Shown here: piece by piece, positions 31,265-42,900 of the stretch
How the letters are laid out: each line of letters begins with the position of its first letter
Position numbering within the stretch: position 1 is the first letter of the stretch
DNA from: Portulaca oleracea
Taxonomy: Eukaryota; Streptophyta; Magnoliopsida; Caryophyllales; Portulacaceae
NCBI GenBank assembly: GCA_029582165.1
Contig: CM055877.1
Span: forward strand, 29,347,241-29,411,240
DNA length: 64,000 bases
Direction: 5' to 3'
Position numbers and translations under genes: made by a program
Notes under the pieces: model-generated
The model's input: the letters and a program-made list of their open reading frames with translations, nothing else
The model's database searches: none
What the model was told of the DNA's origin: nothing

Positions 31265-34194
31265 CCCTCTATCAGTCGGATGTCCCACAAATGCTTGCCT
31301 TTAATGTAGGGTCGGGGATCCGACGTATTCAAGGACATTCTTTGTTTGAACTTATGGCATGTATTTGTTTACTGATGAGCTCTTCATTCCATTGTTTCAT
31401 TCCTGAGGTGGAGTCCACCCTTAGCCTTATGATAGCAAACCTTATCCTAGCAAATGGGAGGGAGCTTGGTGCAGTTGTCTCCCATACCTTACAGAAAGTT
31501 CTTGGTTATCTTTGTGAAGCGTTGGATGTTCTGTTTTGGCAGGGTAGTAATAGATGCCCAAAAAGTATATAAATCCATTAATGCACAGTTTATGAGGGTC
31601 ACCCGTCCAACATTGCACATGCGCTACCCTAAAGAGTTTGCCCCGACCAAAATTCTTCAAGGTCTACATCGTTGGTGATTCTGATGAGGTTGCTTAGACT
31701 TATATTTTATCAATTAGGGACAAAGGATAGTTTAAAGACAACCTGAGGGACAATTTCAGCCACTTTTAAGATCCTTAAATTTGTTTAATTATATATACTA
31801 TCTAACTAATATTAAAAAGAAATATTAATCAAAGTAGGCTTGATTCATCAAATACTCATAGGGTAAATTTCATAGTTTTAATATTTGTTTAACATGTAAA
31901 AGGGAATGAAAAATGAAGGAAAGAGAAATTCTCTTAATTTCCTAGCCCAATCACATATTAAATAAACATTAAAGCTAAGAAAAATTCACAGTAAGAAGCT
32001 AAGGATTAATCAAAGCAAAATATGAATAAAAGGAGATGCTAGTGAATTTTAAATGTAAATTAACAAATTATAATAATTAACTCTAGCGTGCAAAGCAAAG
32101 ATTAGGTTTGATAGGGAGACCTAGCTATTGAAAAGGAAGAGATTCCTCATTAAAGCCAGCCAAACAAATCCCTTATGCTTGATATTTAGCAACCACCCCA
32201 ATAAATATGACATGAGAAGAGAAACTAGATAGGGCAAATTGGGAAGGCCAATGCTTTGGATGTCACCATTACGAAACACCAAAAGATCGACTGCAAAGTA
32301 GAGTGAGCAAAATTAAGGGGCTTGCTCGTAGGATGGAACCTGAACGAAGTTGCACTAGTTTCAAATTTTATCTCCCATCCCAAATAGTCCATTACCAAAA
32401 CAAATAGAAGAGGAGAGATCGGGCCTCCTTGGCGAAGTTCTCTATTACTTCTAAAATACCCATATGAGCTACCATTGAAACCAATAATGAACATTACAAA
32501 AGATACAGAAGCCATCACCTATTAGATATATTGCAATGCAAAATGTAATGATAATAACAAGTTTTTCAAGAAGCCACAATCAACGGTATCGTAAGCCTTT
32601 TGGACATCAATTTTCATAATGCAACAAGGCTTGATTCCCATGCAATTATAAAACCTTACCAAATCTTCTAGGATGAAAATATTGTGGATAATTGAGCACC
32701 TTGCCACAAATGTTGATTGTTTGTGTAACGCCCCGAAAATTCAATTGTAAAAAGTTAAAGTGACTAACGACGTAACGGTCAATACCTTCGAATTTTTTGG
32801 GATTTTACAGTTTGTCATCTACCAACGCTTAGAAGATAGATTTTATATGTGCACACAACAATCTTGTCATGGTCTTATATAGAATGTTGCAACAAGATAT
32901 CAACCTTGAATCTCCAACCACTATTAGATAACTCACTTTAGGGATCAAAGTAAGGAGAATAGAATTAACTCATCCAATAAGTAGCCTATCTGGAAAAAGC
33001 TTTGAATTTCTTAAATAATCTCCTTGCTAATGATATTCCAAGTGTTCTTGAAAAATGTAGCATTATATCCATTTGGACCCGAGCTCTTAGAACTATCAAC
33101 TGGTATAGCTTTAACCTTCTCACCCAGTGACAAGAGAAAGAAGCAATTGGCTCTGCTCCTTCGTAAGAATAGCCCCTTAGTTATTTTCATTCCATTTAAC
33201 CTTCCACAAACAGTTATATTTTGAGAAAAATTGGTGATAGTAATCAGTTGGGAATTCCCCAGTGGACCCATCCTCTACTAAAAGATGGTTATTATTATCG
33301 TGCAAGCTCAAAATCCTGTCGTAATATCTATGATTATGATCTTTAGCACCAAGTTAAAGAATTCTAGCTTTTATATCCTTGTTTGAACCAAATCACTTTT
33401 GTTCTCTATTTCATTAATTTGGTAGCTGCCTTAAGTGATTGGTTGAATTTCTCTCTTTAGCAGCAACCTCTTTCTCTAAATGTTCAATATTGCCACACTA
33501 CAATTGGATCTGATCGATTCTGAATCTGTACCTAATCAATAAAGTCCTAATGAGACTTAGCATTAATATCACCAAACTCATTTTTATGCAGACGAGACAA
33601 GGGAGCTTTAAGAAGCTTAAGTTTCCTAACCATATAAAACAAAGGTTTATATGAAACATAAGTCTCCTTCCATCCTTTAGAGACTATTGAGCAAAAGTCC
33701 TTATAGTCCACCCACATATTACAAAACACAAAACATTTTGAAGGCCTCATTATTCAACCCTTTAAATGAATACTTAGAGGGAAGAAATCAGACATATCTT
33801 CATGCATAACGACATAAAACATGGAATCAAACATATAAACACCTTCAGTATTCGCTAGGACTTTGGCAACACAAGAAAAGATTTTCTTGTTATGCCAAGT
33901 GAACTTATTCCCCACATGTTGAACTTCATAAACTTGATTCCCCGCGAGGAACATTTGAAAGTACACGATATCCACAACAGATATTTCAGTTCCCACCACT
34001 TTGTCATAATATTGGAGTACATGGTTAAAATCTCTAGCGAGGATCGAAGGTTCTGAAAATCTCTTTGCAATACATTTTAGATCATCCCACAACAACTTCC
34101 GAGTCCCAGTTTCATTATCACTATATACAATTGTTACCAAAAAGGAAGAATTACTGGAGAGGTCTTGGGACCATTTTCCATTTTGCTCAACCAA
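31265..34194 (-). pseudogene. LINE endonuclease and reverse transcriptase remnants
   Basis: Endonuclease part (34194-33754) reads TRKLLWDDLKCIAKRF, then ILARDFNHVLQYYDKVVG and a Gly-Asn-Lys-Phe-Thr-Trp-His-Asn motif, as in L1 apurinic endonucleases. RT N-terminal box SSKSSGPNGYNATFFKNTWN lies at about 33050-33110. Motif A KIDVQKAYDTVD (about 32590-32625) keeps its Asp. LRQGGPISPLLFVLVMDYL follows at about 32390-32440. The motif that should be Phe-Ala-Asp-Asp reads Phe-Ala-Val-Asp (about 32275-32290) and sits after a frameshift. The segment 31290-31680 also reads best on the minus strand but I could not match it to a LINE motif. Confidence 0.75.
32724..32809 (-). repeat. 86-bp solo mini-LTR with 5-bp target duplication GTTTG
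   Basis: TGTAACGCCCCGAAAATTC...GGGATTTTACA, flanked by GTTTG at 32719-32723 and 32810-32814. Its left end matches the 12988 LTR end and its right half (ACTAACGACGTAACGGTCAA) matches that LTR's outer end near 14746-14764, so it is a member of the same LTR family shrunk from well over 1.5 kb to 86 bases. It interrupts the LINE RT between the two RT fragments. Confidence 0.8.
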
Positions 34195-35113
34195 GCAAGG
34201 AAGGCTTCAACGATCAAGGACTTGGACGTGCAATTCTCTATGGGTTCGAGTGTGCCACAATTAAGCTGGGGTTGGAAAGATACCCCTTGAGTAGCGGGCC
34301 TATCTCAGAGCTAATAAGTGGGTCTACATCAGCTTTTTATCCATATCTGTGTGAAGGTGTTGGGTTCAAGCTTGGGCATGGAGAGAAGTCGTAAAGAAAG
34401 GGGCAAGGAGCTTTCAGCAGATCGCACGATTGTGCCATAAGGGCGTATGATTGGGCAACATTCAAATGCCTTGGATCTTTTTGAACAAACCTAAGAGCAC
34501 GATTGTACTGGACTACTGCACGATCGTGCCATTCTTCCCAAGGGTTTTAGACGATCATGCCATAGGAGCACACGATCGTGTTGGTCTAGAAGCAAGCCCA
34601 AGTGGTACCCAAGAGCACAATCACGCACCCCTCTCGCACAATCGTGCCATCCCATTTGGAGCAACTCGCATGATCATGCCGCCATACAGTACGATTGTGC
34701 AATTTTCGAATACAACCAAATTGGAGGTTCAAGATGATGTATGATCGTGCCGATTGGAAACAAGAAATATTCGTACATCTCCTCTTTTCTTTTAGGCTCA
34801 CTTAGTTTCCTATGTAATGATCCCTTTACCCCCACTAATGTATAGTTGAATACCCTTTAAGTTAGGTCATTTCTAATGGGTGCATCTTAGCCCTTGATTG
34901 TAATCCCTTGGGTTATTTTTAACCCTTTGAAGTAAGTTATATCTTTCTTGGGGAAGACTCGAACCCTTTTACCATTTAACTCAGGCTTTGGGAAGAAAGC
35001 CATCAACTTTGATAGTTAATTTAATGGTATTTTTAAGATTAACCCAATCTCTCTCTAAAAATCTTATGACTTTATCCAAATTTTGCATGATTTGGTGGTG
35101 CTTTAAGTCATCC
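34195..35113 (+). other. Non-coding DNA with a palindrome array; probable LTR part of a plus-strand Ty3 element
   Basis: No gene. About eleven copies of a CACGATCGTGCC-like palindrome lie in 34422-34755. The sequence at 35113 seems to resume at about 39998 (after the inserted element), where CTAGATGAGTATTTGATGTCTCCC leads to a primer-binding-like TGGTATTAGAGC at 40325. So this may be the 5' LTR of the plus-strand Ty3 element at 39998-43018. The start of that LTR is not clear. Confidence 0.4.
34422..34755. repeat. Array of CACGATCGTGCC-like palindromes
   Basis: Copies at about 34427, 34446, 34498, 34526, 34552, 34570, 34617, 34636, 34669, 34690 and 34740, spaced about 18-50 bases. The best copies are GCACGATCGTGCC and ACACGATCGTGTT, full palindromes; others carry one to three changes (GCACGATTGTGCC, GCATGATCATGCC, GCACAATCGTGCC). 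The DNA between copies is not repeated. Confidence 0.85.
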
Positions 35114-36045
35114 TGATGCATAATGGGACCAAGGAATGATCACATTACACACAATCTAAGGATCTTTAAAAACGAAGATAGGAATCTCCCTTCTCAAAGT
35201 TCCAAAGAACCAAAAATGGAATAGAAATGGATGAAAAGGATGGAAAGAACTATGAAATATGATTACCAAATGAATGGAAATGATGAACGAATGAATGATT
35301 GATGAATGTAGAATGAATGAATGAATGAATGAATGAATGGACGAATGATGGATGATTTTGAACGAAATAGATGATGAATGTATCTTGTGAATTAGCACTT
35401 TAGACGTTTGAATGTAAGGTAGAAACAATGAGAATACAATTGTAGAATTCAAATGATTCAAAGGAAACTCACTAAGAATGATAGAATGATAATGGCTCTT
35501 TGAAGAATCTTGGAGGATACAGCCATACCACCTTCAAGAATGCTTCAAATCCTTCCTATCACCACCAAGGACGCCAACCTTGGATAGAAGAAGGGGATAG
35601 TTTCGTTCTCCCTCAAGAGAAACGAAGGGACACTAGCACAAAGCTAGAGAGAACAACACATCATGTGTTTGATTGTATTTGATATATGATTGAATTGAAT
35701 GATGATACAAGGCACCCTAAGGGGTCTATTTATACTAGTAGAGGCCCCCTTAGGCGTGTGAAATGAAAGAAATTACAACCATCTAGCTTACATCATCCTA
35801 ATCAAATGATTACATCATAAAGAAACAAATGAACTAAGCTAGATTACAAATGATGATAACTTTCTCAATACTTAACCAAATCTAAAGATTCTTGCCCTTG
35901 GAAAGTTCTTGGAATGTAGATTAATCCACTCTAAGATACCTTCCATGATAGCTTGATGGTTCTTGAGTTAAGGAGCAAATTACTTGAGTACCCTTGTAGA
36001 TTTCTTCCAAATAGAGAGATATGTAGGAGACTTGAGCTCTTCTTC
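35114..36045 (-). repeat. 3' LTR of the non-autonomous Ty3 element
   Basis: Starts (plus strand) TGATGCATAATGGGACC and matches 39070-39997 closely over its whole length. Holds an (ATGA)n run at 35310-35340 with more units than the other LTR. Confidence 0.85.
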
Positions 36046-36440
36046 CTCTTACGTTTCTTGAAGAGATTACAAACTCTCTTCTTAAACGCTTTGAAATCAT
36101 CATAGATTCCTTTGATGCTTGACTTGAACTTCCACTTTCTTCCAAATTTTCTCATGACTAATCCAATGACATCATGGAACTTCAAATCTCGTTTCTTCAT
36201 AGAAAATGTAGGAACCTCATGTAACTTCTCAACTTCAAAGTATAGATTCACAAGCTTGTAACTCATGATGAAGACAATAGTAAGACTTCCTTGAATCCAT
36301 TGTACTTCAACCTTAGAATTCAAGCTTTCATCTCCATATAGTATAGAAGGATTGCAAATATCACAACATTGTAACGTTTGCTCAATGTCAACGATCATGC
36401 TAGGCCAGAAATAATACTCCTTCATCTTGTAATACGTATT
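35931..36440 (-). pseudogene. Integrase zinc-finger continuation of the 792-codon ORF
   Basis: After a small frameshift at about 36455-36465 the minus strand reads LGLLNTYYKMKEYYFWPSM then QTLQCCDICNPS, matching the His-His-Cys-Cys finger that follows the same region in the element at 54640-54780. The chain then becomes basic (KKRVCNLFKKRKRKK) and runs into the LTR. No integrase Asp-Asp-Glu core is seen. Confidence 0.6.
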
Positions 36441-38800
36441 GAGAAGACCCAAATGATCAAAAGAACTTCCATGATTAAGAAGTCACGAATTCCACTCCTT
36501 GGAATACACAATTGATTCCATTTAAAAAGAAATCCATGATTAATATGGAAGGGTTGTTGATGATGCTTCTCACATACCTTGAATACTTCTTTAAAATCAT
36601 CATCATCTTCATATAACTCCTTGATATATCCAAGCTCAAGTAATTTTGAATCAAACATATATCTCCTCGTTAGAAAACTTCCTTTAGTCAAAGGACTTGC
36701 TTCCTCCAAGTGACTTAATTTTGATGAACGAATCAAGTACTTCATCTCAAAGTATAATGATGGCTTGATCTCCTTATCATATGAAGCATACTCCAATACT
36801 TTGTAAGAATCACAAAGCTTAAGGATGAATCTTCCATGATAATAATCCTTTTGCTCAAATATCCTCATGATAACAACAAGTATGAATGCAAAGCCATAAG
36901 CATGAAGCTTCTCCTTTTCTCCAATTAGTATATCACCAAAATAATCCATGGGACAACTTCCTTGAGATAGGACTTCACCTTTCTCAACTCCATTTGTAAT
37001 GAACAAATATGATGCGAGAATAGGAAATAAAAGAATATGATGATCTTTAGCATCCTTTAAGAGACATAGTACCTCCAGTATAGATGCAAGTATGGATCTT
37101 TCTTGAATAGTTCCTTTCTTCCTTTTGTCCACTTGAATTACTCCATTTGATGAGATATGTTGAGATAGCTCATTCTTGGACGAGAGGTAAGGACAATTCT
37201 CCAAGTACTTCTCCGATTCTCCTTGTGGCTCCTCATGCTTTGTCATGATCAAGACTAACTCCAAAGGATTTACATACTCCTTTCTACTTCTACTACATAC
37301 AAAAATGTTTTCAAAGTATACAAATACAATCTTTTTACATTGTAATGGTACATACTCTTTCAAAATATGTTGTATACTATGAGAATCAAAATCGTTGTTG
37401 TAGTTATCCACGAATTGAGCTTGATCCCAAAGAGATAAGTGATAGAGGTCACTTGTCGATGGTGCTTGTCTTTTATCCAAATATTCAAAAATGAGAACAA
37501 GTGATGGCATAGGATCTTGATCCTTTATAGGCTCACGGTTTCCAACCTCCATTGGTGTAAGAATGAGACTCCTTGGTTCTTCAAATTCATGATACCTATT
37601 CTCCATAAGTGTCATAAGAATGCTTTGACCCTCCTTGAGCCGTGAAACACAAAGTGGTAATAAGGACGCCTCTTGGAGCTTGATACTCCTATCATACAAC
37701 TTTGTTTCTTCCAACAAAGTATTACAAGAATCCATAGAAGTAATATTACAATACAATGAATCTTTGCAAATATTGTAAAAACAAAGACTTACTAAACTTC
37801 TTGGATCAAAATGAATGTCCTTGTCATGAAGTGAATGACCGTGTGAATAGCTCTCCATTTGCAATGTTTGGACCCTTGTTGTAGTAAGGCCAATATCATT
37901 GCCATGGTCCTTATCAATGCCAATGCTAGCGTCGAGATCCTCATAGATGGCACTACTTCCTCCTTCTTGGAACAATGAACACAGCTTGTCACGTTGCTCT
38001 TCTTCATTCACGCCTTCCTCCTCATAGAATGGGTTGACATATACTCGAAACTCATCATTATTCTCCTCATACAAGGGATTGTCATACACCTTAAACTCTT
38101 CTTTAGGCATGCTACAAACTACATTAGCTTCCTCATTCATGCCAAGGTTATCACATACTTCATGAGCATCCTCATACACGTCAAATACATCAAATGATTC
38201 ACTTTCAAATTCTATTTGCTCATAGGATGACGTTTGACTTGCACTTACAACATGACCAAAACTTTGGCAAGATAGACTTGTACTTTGGTCAATGATTTCC
38301 TCGTCTTGGACAATGGGAATGGGGAGGTTTATGGGCTGTTTTGAGGAGCTTTGGGTAGTAGGTGTGAGGTGGGATGGGGGCTGATTTTGTGGAGTTTGTG
38401 TGTGTGTACGGGTTTTGTCCAAGAGTTCTTTACTCTTTACTTGAAGTTCAACATCAAGAGCTAAAGAACTTAACTCTTCTAAGTTTGTGAAAGGTTGATT
38501 TACAACAACACGTCGAATGTAATCATTAAGACCAAGGAAGTAACATACCACAACTCGTTGATCATCCTCCTTAAGAGCATATTTCCATAATAGCCGCCTG
38601 AATTCTATTGTATATTCGACCACATCCTTGCTCCCTTGCTTCATTCTTTCAAGCTTGTTGATGTAGTCACGTGAACAAGCGCTTCTTGATCCCTTTTGAA
38701 GAATCCCAAATTCTTCCATTTGTTTGGTGAGATCATCAATTTGTTGCTCCAAGCGTTGTAATTCACGTTGAGAACTCATGCTAGATCTTTTGTAAGCCAT
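36422..38800 (-). CDS. 792-codon ORF derived from gag-pol, RT active site lost
   Basis: One uninterrupted frame starting 254 bases from the primer-binding site. Residues 1-35 form a heptad-like coiled coil (LQRLEQQIDDLTKQMEEF). Residues about 45-125 match the C-terminal half of Ty3 gag (compare ELSSLALDVELQ with ELSSLAHKVELQ of the element at 51424). About 150-300 is acidic and Ser/Asn-rich with two similar units (KVYDNPLYEENN, RVYVNPFYEEE). RT similarity appears at the box KIVFVYFENIFVCSRSR, where Tyr-Phe-Asp-Asp is Tyr-Phe-Glu-Asn. RNase H-like text (PMDYFGDILIGEKEKLHAYG) follows, then ELYEDDDDFKEVFKVCEK and HINHGFLFKWNQLCIPRSG, close to the pre-integrase segment at 54486-54640. No CCHC knuckle and no protease are visible. 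The middle third has little similarity I can see. A function is not known. Confidence 0.8.
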   Translation of the reverse strand: MAYKRSSMSSQRELQRLEQQIDDLTKQMEEFGILQKGSRSACSRDYINKLERMKQGSKDVVEYTIEFRRLLWKYALKEDDQRVVVCYFLGLNDYIRRVVVNQPFTNLEELSSLALDVELQVKSKELLDKTRTHTQTPQNQPPSHLTPTTQSSSKQPINLPIPIVQDEEIIDQSTSLSCQSFGHVVSASQTSSYEQIEFESESFDVFDVYEDAHEVCDNLGMNEEANVVCSMPKEEFKVYDNPLYEENNDEFRVYVNPFYEEEGVNEEEQRDKLCSLFQEGGSSAIYEDLDASIGIDKDHGNDIGLTTTRVQTLQMESYSHGHSLHDKDIHFDPRSLVSLCFYNICKDSLYCNITSMDSCNTLLEETKLYDRSIKLQEASLLPLCVSRLKEGQSILMTLMENRYHEFEEPRSLILTPMEVGNREPIKDQDPMPSLVLIFEYLDKRQAPSTSDLYHLSLWDQAQFVDNYNNDFDSHSIQHILKEYVPLQCKKIVFVYFENIFVCSRSRKEYVNPLELVLIMTKHEEPQGESEKYLENCPYLSSKNELSQHISSNGVIQVDKRKKGTIQERSILASILEVLCLLKDAKDHHILLFPILASYLFITNGVEKGEVLSQGSCPMDYFGDILIGEKEKLHAYGFAFILVVIMRIFEQKDYYHGRFILKLCDSYKVLEYASYDKEIKPSLYFEMKYLIRSSKLSHLEEASPLTKGSFLTRRYMFDSKLLELGYIKELYEDDDDFKEVFKVCEKHHQQPFHINHGFLFKWNQLCIPRSGIRDFLIMEVLLIIWVFSIRITR

Positions 38801-39053
38801 AAAATATAAAAAAGATCACAAGAAACTCATGGGTTTGGGGTTAGCACGTGGGGATGAGAGGGGGGGTTGTGTATGGGTTCGGATTGTGTTTGGGCTATGG
38901 GTTTTTTTGTGGGGCTAATGGTTCTTTATGAATTCTTGATGAGTTCTTGGAAGAACTTATGGGTGGCGTGAAGTATAGGGATGGTGGGGAACGTTTTGTG
39001 ATGGAAAGATGGGTAAAAAGATGGCTCAAGAACTAAGAGAATCAAACTCCTAA

Positions 39054-39065
39054 GCTCTGATACCA
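39054..39065 (-). other. Primer-binding site, tRNA-iMet type
   Basis: Minus strand TGGTATCAGAGC a few bases after the LTR end ...TTATGCATCA. Confidence 0.95.
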
Positions 39066-39069
39066 ATTT

Positions 39070-39997
39070 TGATGCATAATGGGACCAAGGAATGATCACA
39101 TTACACACAATCTAAGAATCTTTAAAAACGAAGATAGGAATCTCCCTTCTCAAAGTTCCAAAGAACCAAAAATGGATTAGAAATGGATGAAAAGGATGGA
39201 AAGAACTATATAAGATGATTACCAAATGAATGGAAATGATGAACGAATGAATGATTGATGAATGTAGAATGAATGAACGAATGAATGGACGAATGATGGA
39301 TGATTTTGAACGAAATAGATGATGAATGTATCTTGTGAATTAGCACTTTAGACGTTTGAATGTAAGGTAGAAACAATGAGAATACAATTGAAGAATTCAA
39401 ACGATTCAAAGGAAACTCACTAAGAATGATAGAATGATAATGGCTCTTTGAAGAATCTTGGAGGATACAGCCACACCACCTTCAAGAATGATTCAAATCC
39501 TTCCTATCACCACCAAGGACGCCAACCTTGGATAGAAGAAGGGGATAGTTTCGTTCTCCCTCAAGAGAAACGAAGGGACACTAGCACAAAGCTAGAGAGA
39601 ACAACACATCATGTGTTTGATTGTATTTGATATATGATTGAATTGAATAATGATACAATGCACCCTAAGGGGTCTATTTATACTAGTAGAGGCCCCCTTA
39701 GGCGTGTGAAATGAAAGAAATTACAACCATCTAGCTTACATCATCCTAATCAAATGATTACATCATAAAGAAACAAATGAACTAAGCTAGATTACAAATG
39801 ATGATAACTTGCTCAATATTTAACCAAATCTAAAGATTCTTGAACCCTTGGAAAGCTCTTGGAATGTAGATTAATCCACTCTAAGACACCTTCCATGACA
39901 GCTTGATGGTTCTTGAGTTAAGGAGCAAATTACTTGAGTACCCTTGTAGATTTCTTCCAAATAGAGAGATATGTAGGAGACTTGAGTTCTTCCTCAT
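39070..39997 (-). repeat. 5' LTR of the non-autonomous Ty3 element
   Basis: Pairs with 35114-36045. The primer-binding site next to it makes this the 5' LTR on the minus strand. The far end (near ...GAGTTCTTCCTCA) is approximate. Confidence 0.85.
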
Positions 39998-42900
39998 AGA
40001 TGAGTATTTGATGTCTCCCTAGCTGACCTTGATGTATATAGCTGGGCGATTATACATCACATCCCTTTATTATTCTTGTTGGGATTATTCTTTATCAAGG
40101 TCATGGTGTTCAGTCCTTGGGTGTTGATCATCTTTATCCCAAGTTCATATCAATGGTTTTAAGGTGTTTCTTTGGTGTTTAGTGCTAATTAGTTCAAGTT
40201 GTCATGGTTTATTGCAAGTTTTCTCCATCTCTGTTCAAGTTTCTTCGTCTCTATGGGTATTGTGTTGATTCAAGATTAGCAATTCGCAATCTCTTCATCC
40301 AACCATCACCATCACGCTCCATTTGGTATTAGAGCATCCAGGTTTTTCTATTGATGGAGCTATTTATCTTTTGATCAAATTTTGGTTTCGTATTCATCCT
40401 TTGGGTGGAAATTGGGTGTGCTCAACTTTTGGTGTTATTTCCTCTATTTTTGCAATACAGTGAGTTTAATATGTTAAGTATATGATCATGTGTTGTACGT
40501 ATTATAGGTGGTTGATAGAATTGGGTGTCATTGTTGTTTTGGTTGTGAATGAATATATTGGTGATTCCCATTCCCTGTGAATATTGGACTTGTTGTGTTG
40601 GATTGCATTTATTGGTGGTTGATTTGAGTATTTGAGATTATTAGAGTGCTTGGTTTTTGTAGGTGGTTGTTGTGAAAGCTGAATCTTGTTGGTGTTGATT
40701 GGTAGTGCTCTATTTGTACATCCTTGTCTCTCTATTGTGCACTAAAACTATAAAGAACCAATAGTCTAAACACAAGCCTAGCCATAAAGAACCCCAAGCT
40801 CCACGATATTTCCCCAAACACAAATCCGTCTTTTACCTATCCTCTTGATATATATGGATAACATCATTGATCCAAACCAAGGAGGATCAAGCCGATAGTC
40901 AAGGGAACGAGTGAGAGCACTGTCTGAGATGAATACCCAACCAGGTTTAGAGGGTCGGGTTTCACATATTGAAGATGCTCTTGATGCAATCACAAATCAG
41001 CTCGATCGAGAATATATTCGCACAACTCCAAGGCCTACCTCATCCTAGGAGAAGACAAAGACCCTCCCCTAGTCCCATTCGAACTCCTCACCACTTTGGG
41101 TTGAGTGATGAGGATAATGACTCCATATATTTAACCCACTGAAGGGGAAGAAGGGATATACAACAAAGGGATGAGTTTCATGGTGTCAAGATTAATCTTC
41201 CGGAATTTAATGGATCTCTTAACCCAAATGACTATGTAGTGTGGTTACAAATGGGCGAAAGGATATTTGAAGCAAAGGGTTATATTGATGAGAAGGCTTT
41301 TAAGTTGGATGGTTCGAGAGTGTGAAAGCTAAACGGGCCTGAGATGGCCAAAGGAAGATTAATTCGTTGGAGAAGCTCAAGAAGTTGATGAACAAGAGGT
41401 TCATTCCTAGCACATACAAGCAAGATATCTTGAGAAAGCTTTTTTCCCTTGAGCAAGGGAAGAGGAGTGTAAATGAATACATCCAAGAGTTTGAACAACT
41501 CCTCATCAAAAAGAACTTGCAAGAACCTCCCAGCAAACCATGGCCCGGTTCCTTAATGGATTGTCTCCTTCTATTGCCCAGAAAACTGAAATACAGCCTT
41601 ATCTTTCTCATTTTGAGCAAACTTAACGAGAATTGATCTTTCATACTCGATGCTTCGTTGGAGGGAAGTTGTGCAATGTGATTATTGACAAAGAGAGTTG
41701 TACCAATGTTGCTTCAACTTATATCGTAGAGAAATTGTGACTTTCGTTATTGCCTCACCCAAACTTATTTTCTAAAATGGATCAACGATCATGGCAACAT
41801 TAAGGTAACCAAGTAAGCTCTTGTGAATTTATCTATTAGCCTACTTACTATGATTGATTCTATTGTTTGTGGTGTTGTTCCCATGAGTGTATGCCATGTT
41901 GTTGGGTCGACCATGGCAATTTGAGAAGCATACCATCCACAATGGGGTGAAAAACACCTTTACTTTTCCCCATGGAAACAAGAGGGTCCAACTTCTACCT
42001 TTAACTCCTCAAGAAATTATTCCTCCTAATCTTGGGGTAGGAAATGAGAAAGTCAAACACTTGATTAAAACACGGGTGATGAAGAAGACTCTAGAAAAAT
42101 GTATGGGAGTCTATGCCTTGGTCCTCCTTAAAGCCAATAAAAGTGAGGAAGAGAAACTCATTCATCCTCTTATGGCCCATTTATCGGTCGATGTGCCGAT
42201 GTTTTTCCTGCCTATCCGTGGAATTAAGCATCACATTGAACTAATTCTCGGAGCCCCCCTCCAAACCGAGCGACTTACCATTGCAACCTAAAAAAGCCCA
42301 AGGAATTACAACAATAAGTGGATGAGATTTTTGAGCGAGGGTATATACGAGAGAGTTTGAGCCCATGCTTTGTATCGGCGCTACTTGTGCTGAAGAAAGA
42401 TGGATCTTTCGGATGTGCGTGGATAGTAGGCCATCAATAATATCACAATCATGTGTTGGTACCCTATGTCGAGGCCATATGACATGCTTAATGAAATCCT
42501 GGACCTTTTCGTAGATAGACCTTCGTAGTGGTTACCATCATATTCGTATGTGTGAGGGTGATGAGTGGAAGGCCGCATTCAAGATGAATGGGGATTATAT
42601 GAATGGATGGTCATGTCATTTGGGTTATCCAACACCGTTAGTACCTTCATGAGACTCATGAATGAGGTCTTGAGGCCCTATATTGGAAAGTTTGTTGTGG
42701 TATATTTCGATGACATCTTGGTGTATTCTCGAAGTGAGAGTGAACATGTTGGTCATCTCGAGGAAGTTTTCAAATTTTTGAGGAAGCAAAAACTCTACGG
42801 TAAGATTGACAAGTTTGATCTCTTCACCACCCAAGTCGTCTTCTTGGGTTATATTGTCTCGGGGGATGGAATCTCAATGGATCCATCCAAGGTGGAGGCC

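Larger units (their letters stand above)
22147..34194 (-). mobile_element. L1-type LINE, minus strand, split by a copia element and a solo LTR
   Basis: The minus strand reads endonuclease (34194-33754), linker, reverse transcriptase (33271-32225), then a zinc-knuckle C-terminal domain (22680-22236) and a poly-A tail (the T-run at 22147-22157). The copia element 22821-31264 and the 86-bp LTR 32724-32809 interrupt it. The AT-rich 31690-32220 may be a further insertion or deletion scar. The 5' end is missing beyond 34194. Confidence 0.8.
35114..39997 (-). mobile_element. Non-autonomous minus-strand Ty3 element, 4.9 kb, with near-identical LTRs
   Basis: LTRs at 35114-36045 and 39070-39997, primer-binding site at 39054-39065 on the minus strand, and one long ORF between. 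The LTRs differ at only a few places by eye, plus the copy number of an ATGA microsatellite. Gag and RT/RNase H/integrase zinc-finger similarity to the Ty3 element at 51424-55757 shows its origin, but protease, a working RT and the integrase core are gone. I could not find a convincing target duplication; the outer LTR boundary is uncertain by about 15 bases. Confidence 0.8.

Noticed and set aside
35310..35340. Ser/His-rich frames over the (ATGA)n run and in the LTRs at 35156 and 39206
   Set aside because: Microsatellite-derived, differs between the two LTRs by repeat number.
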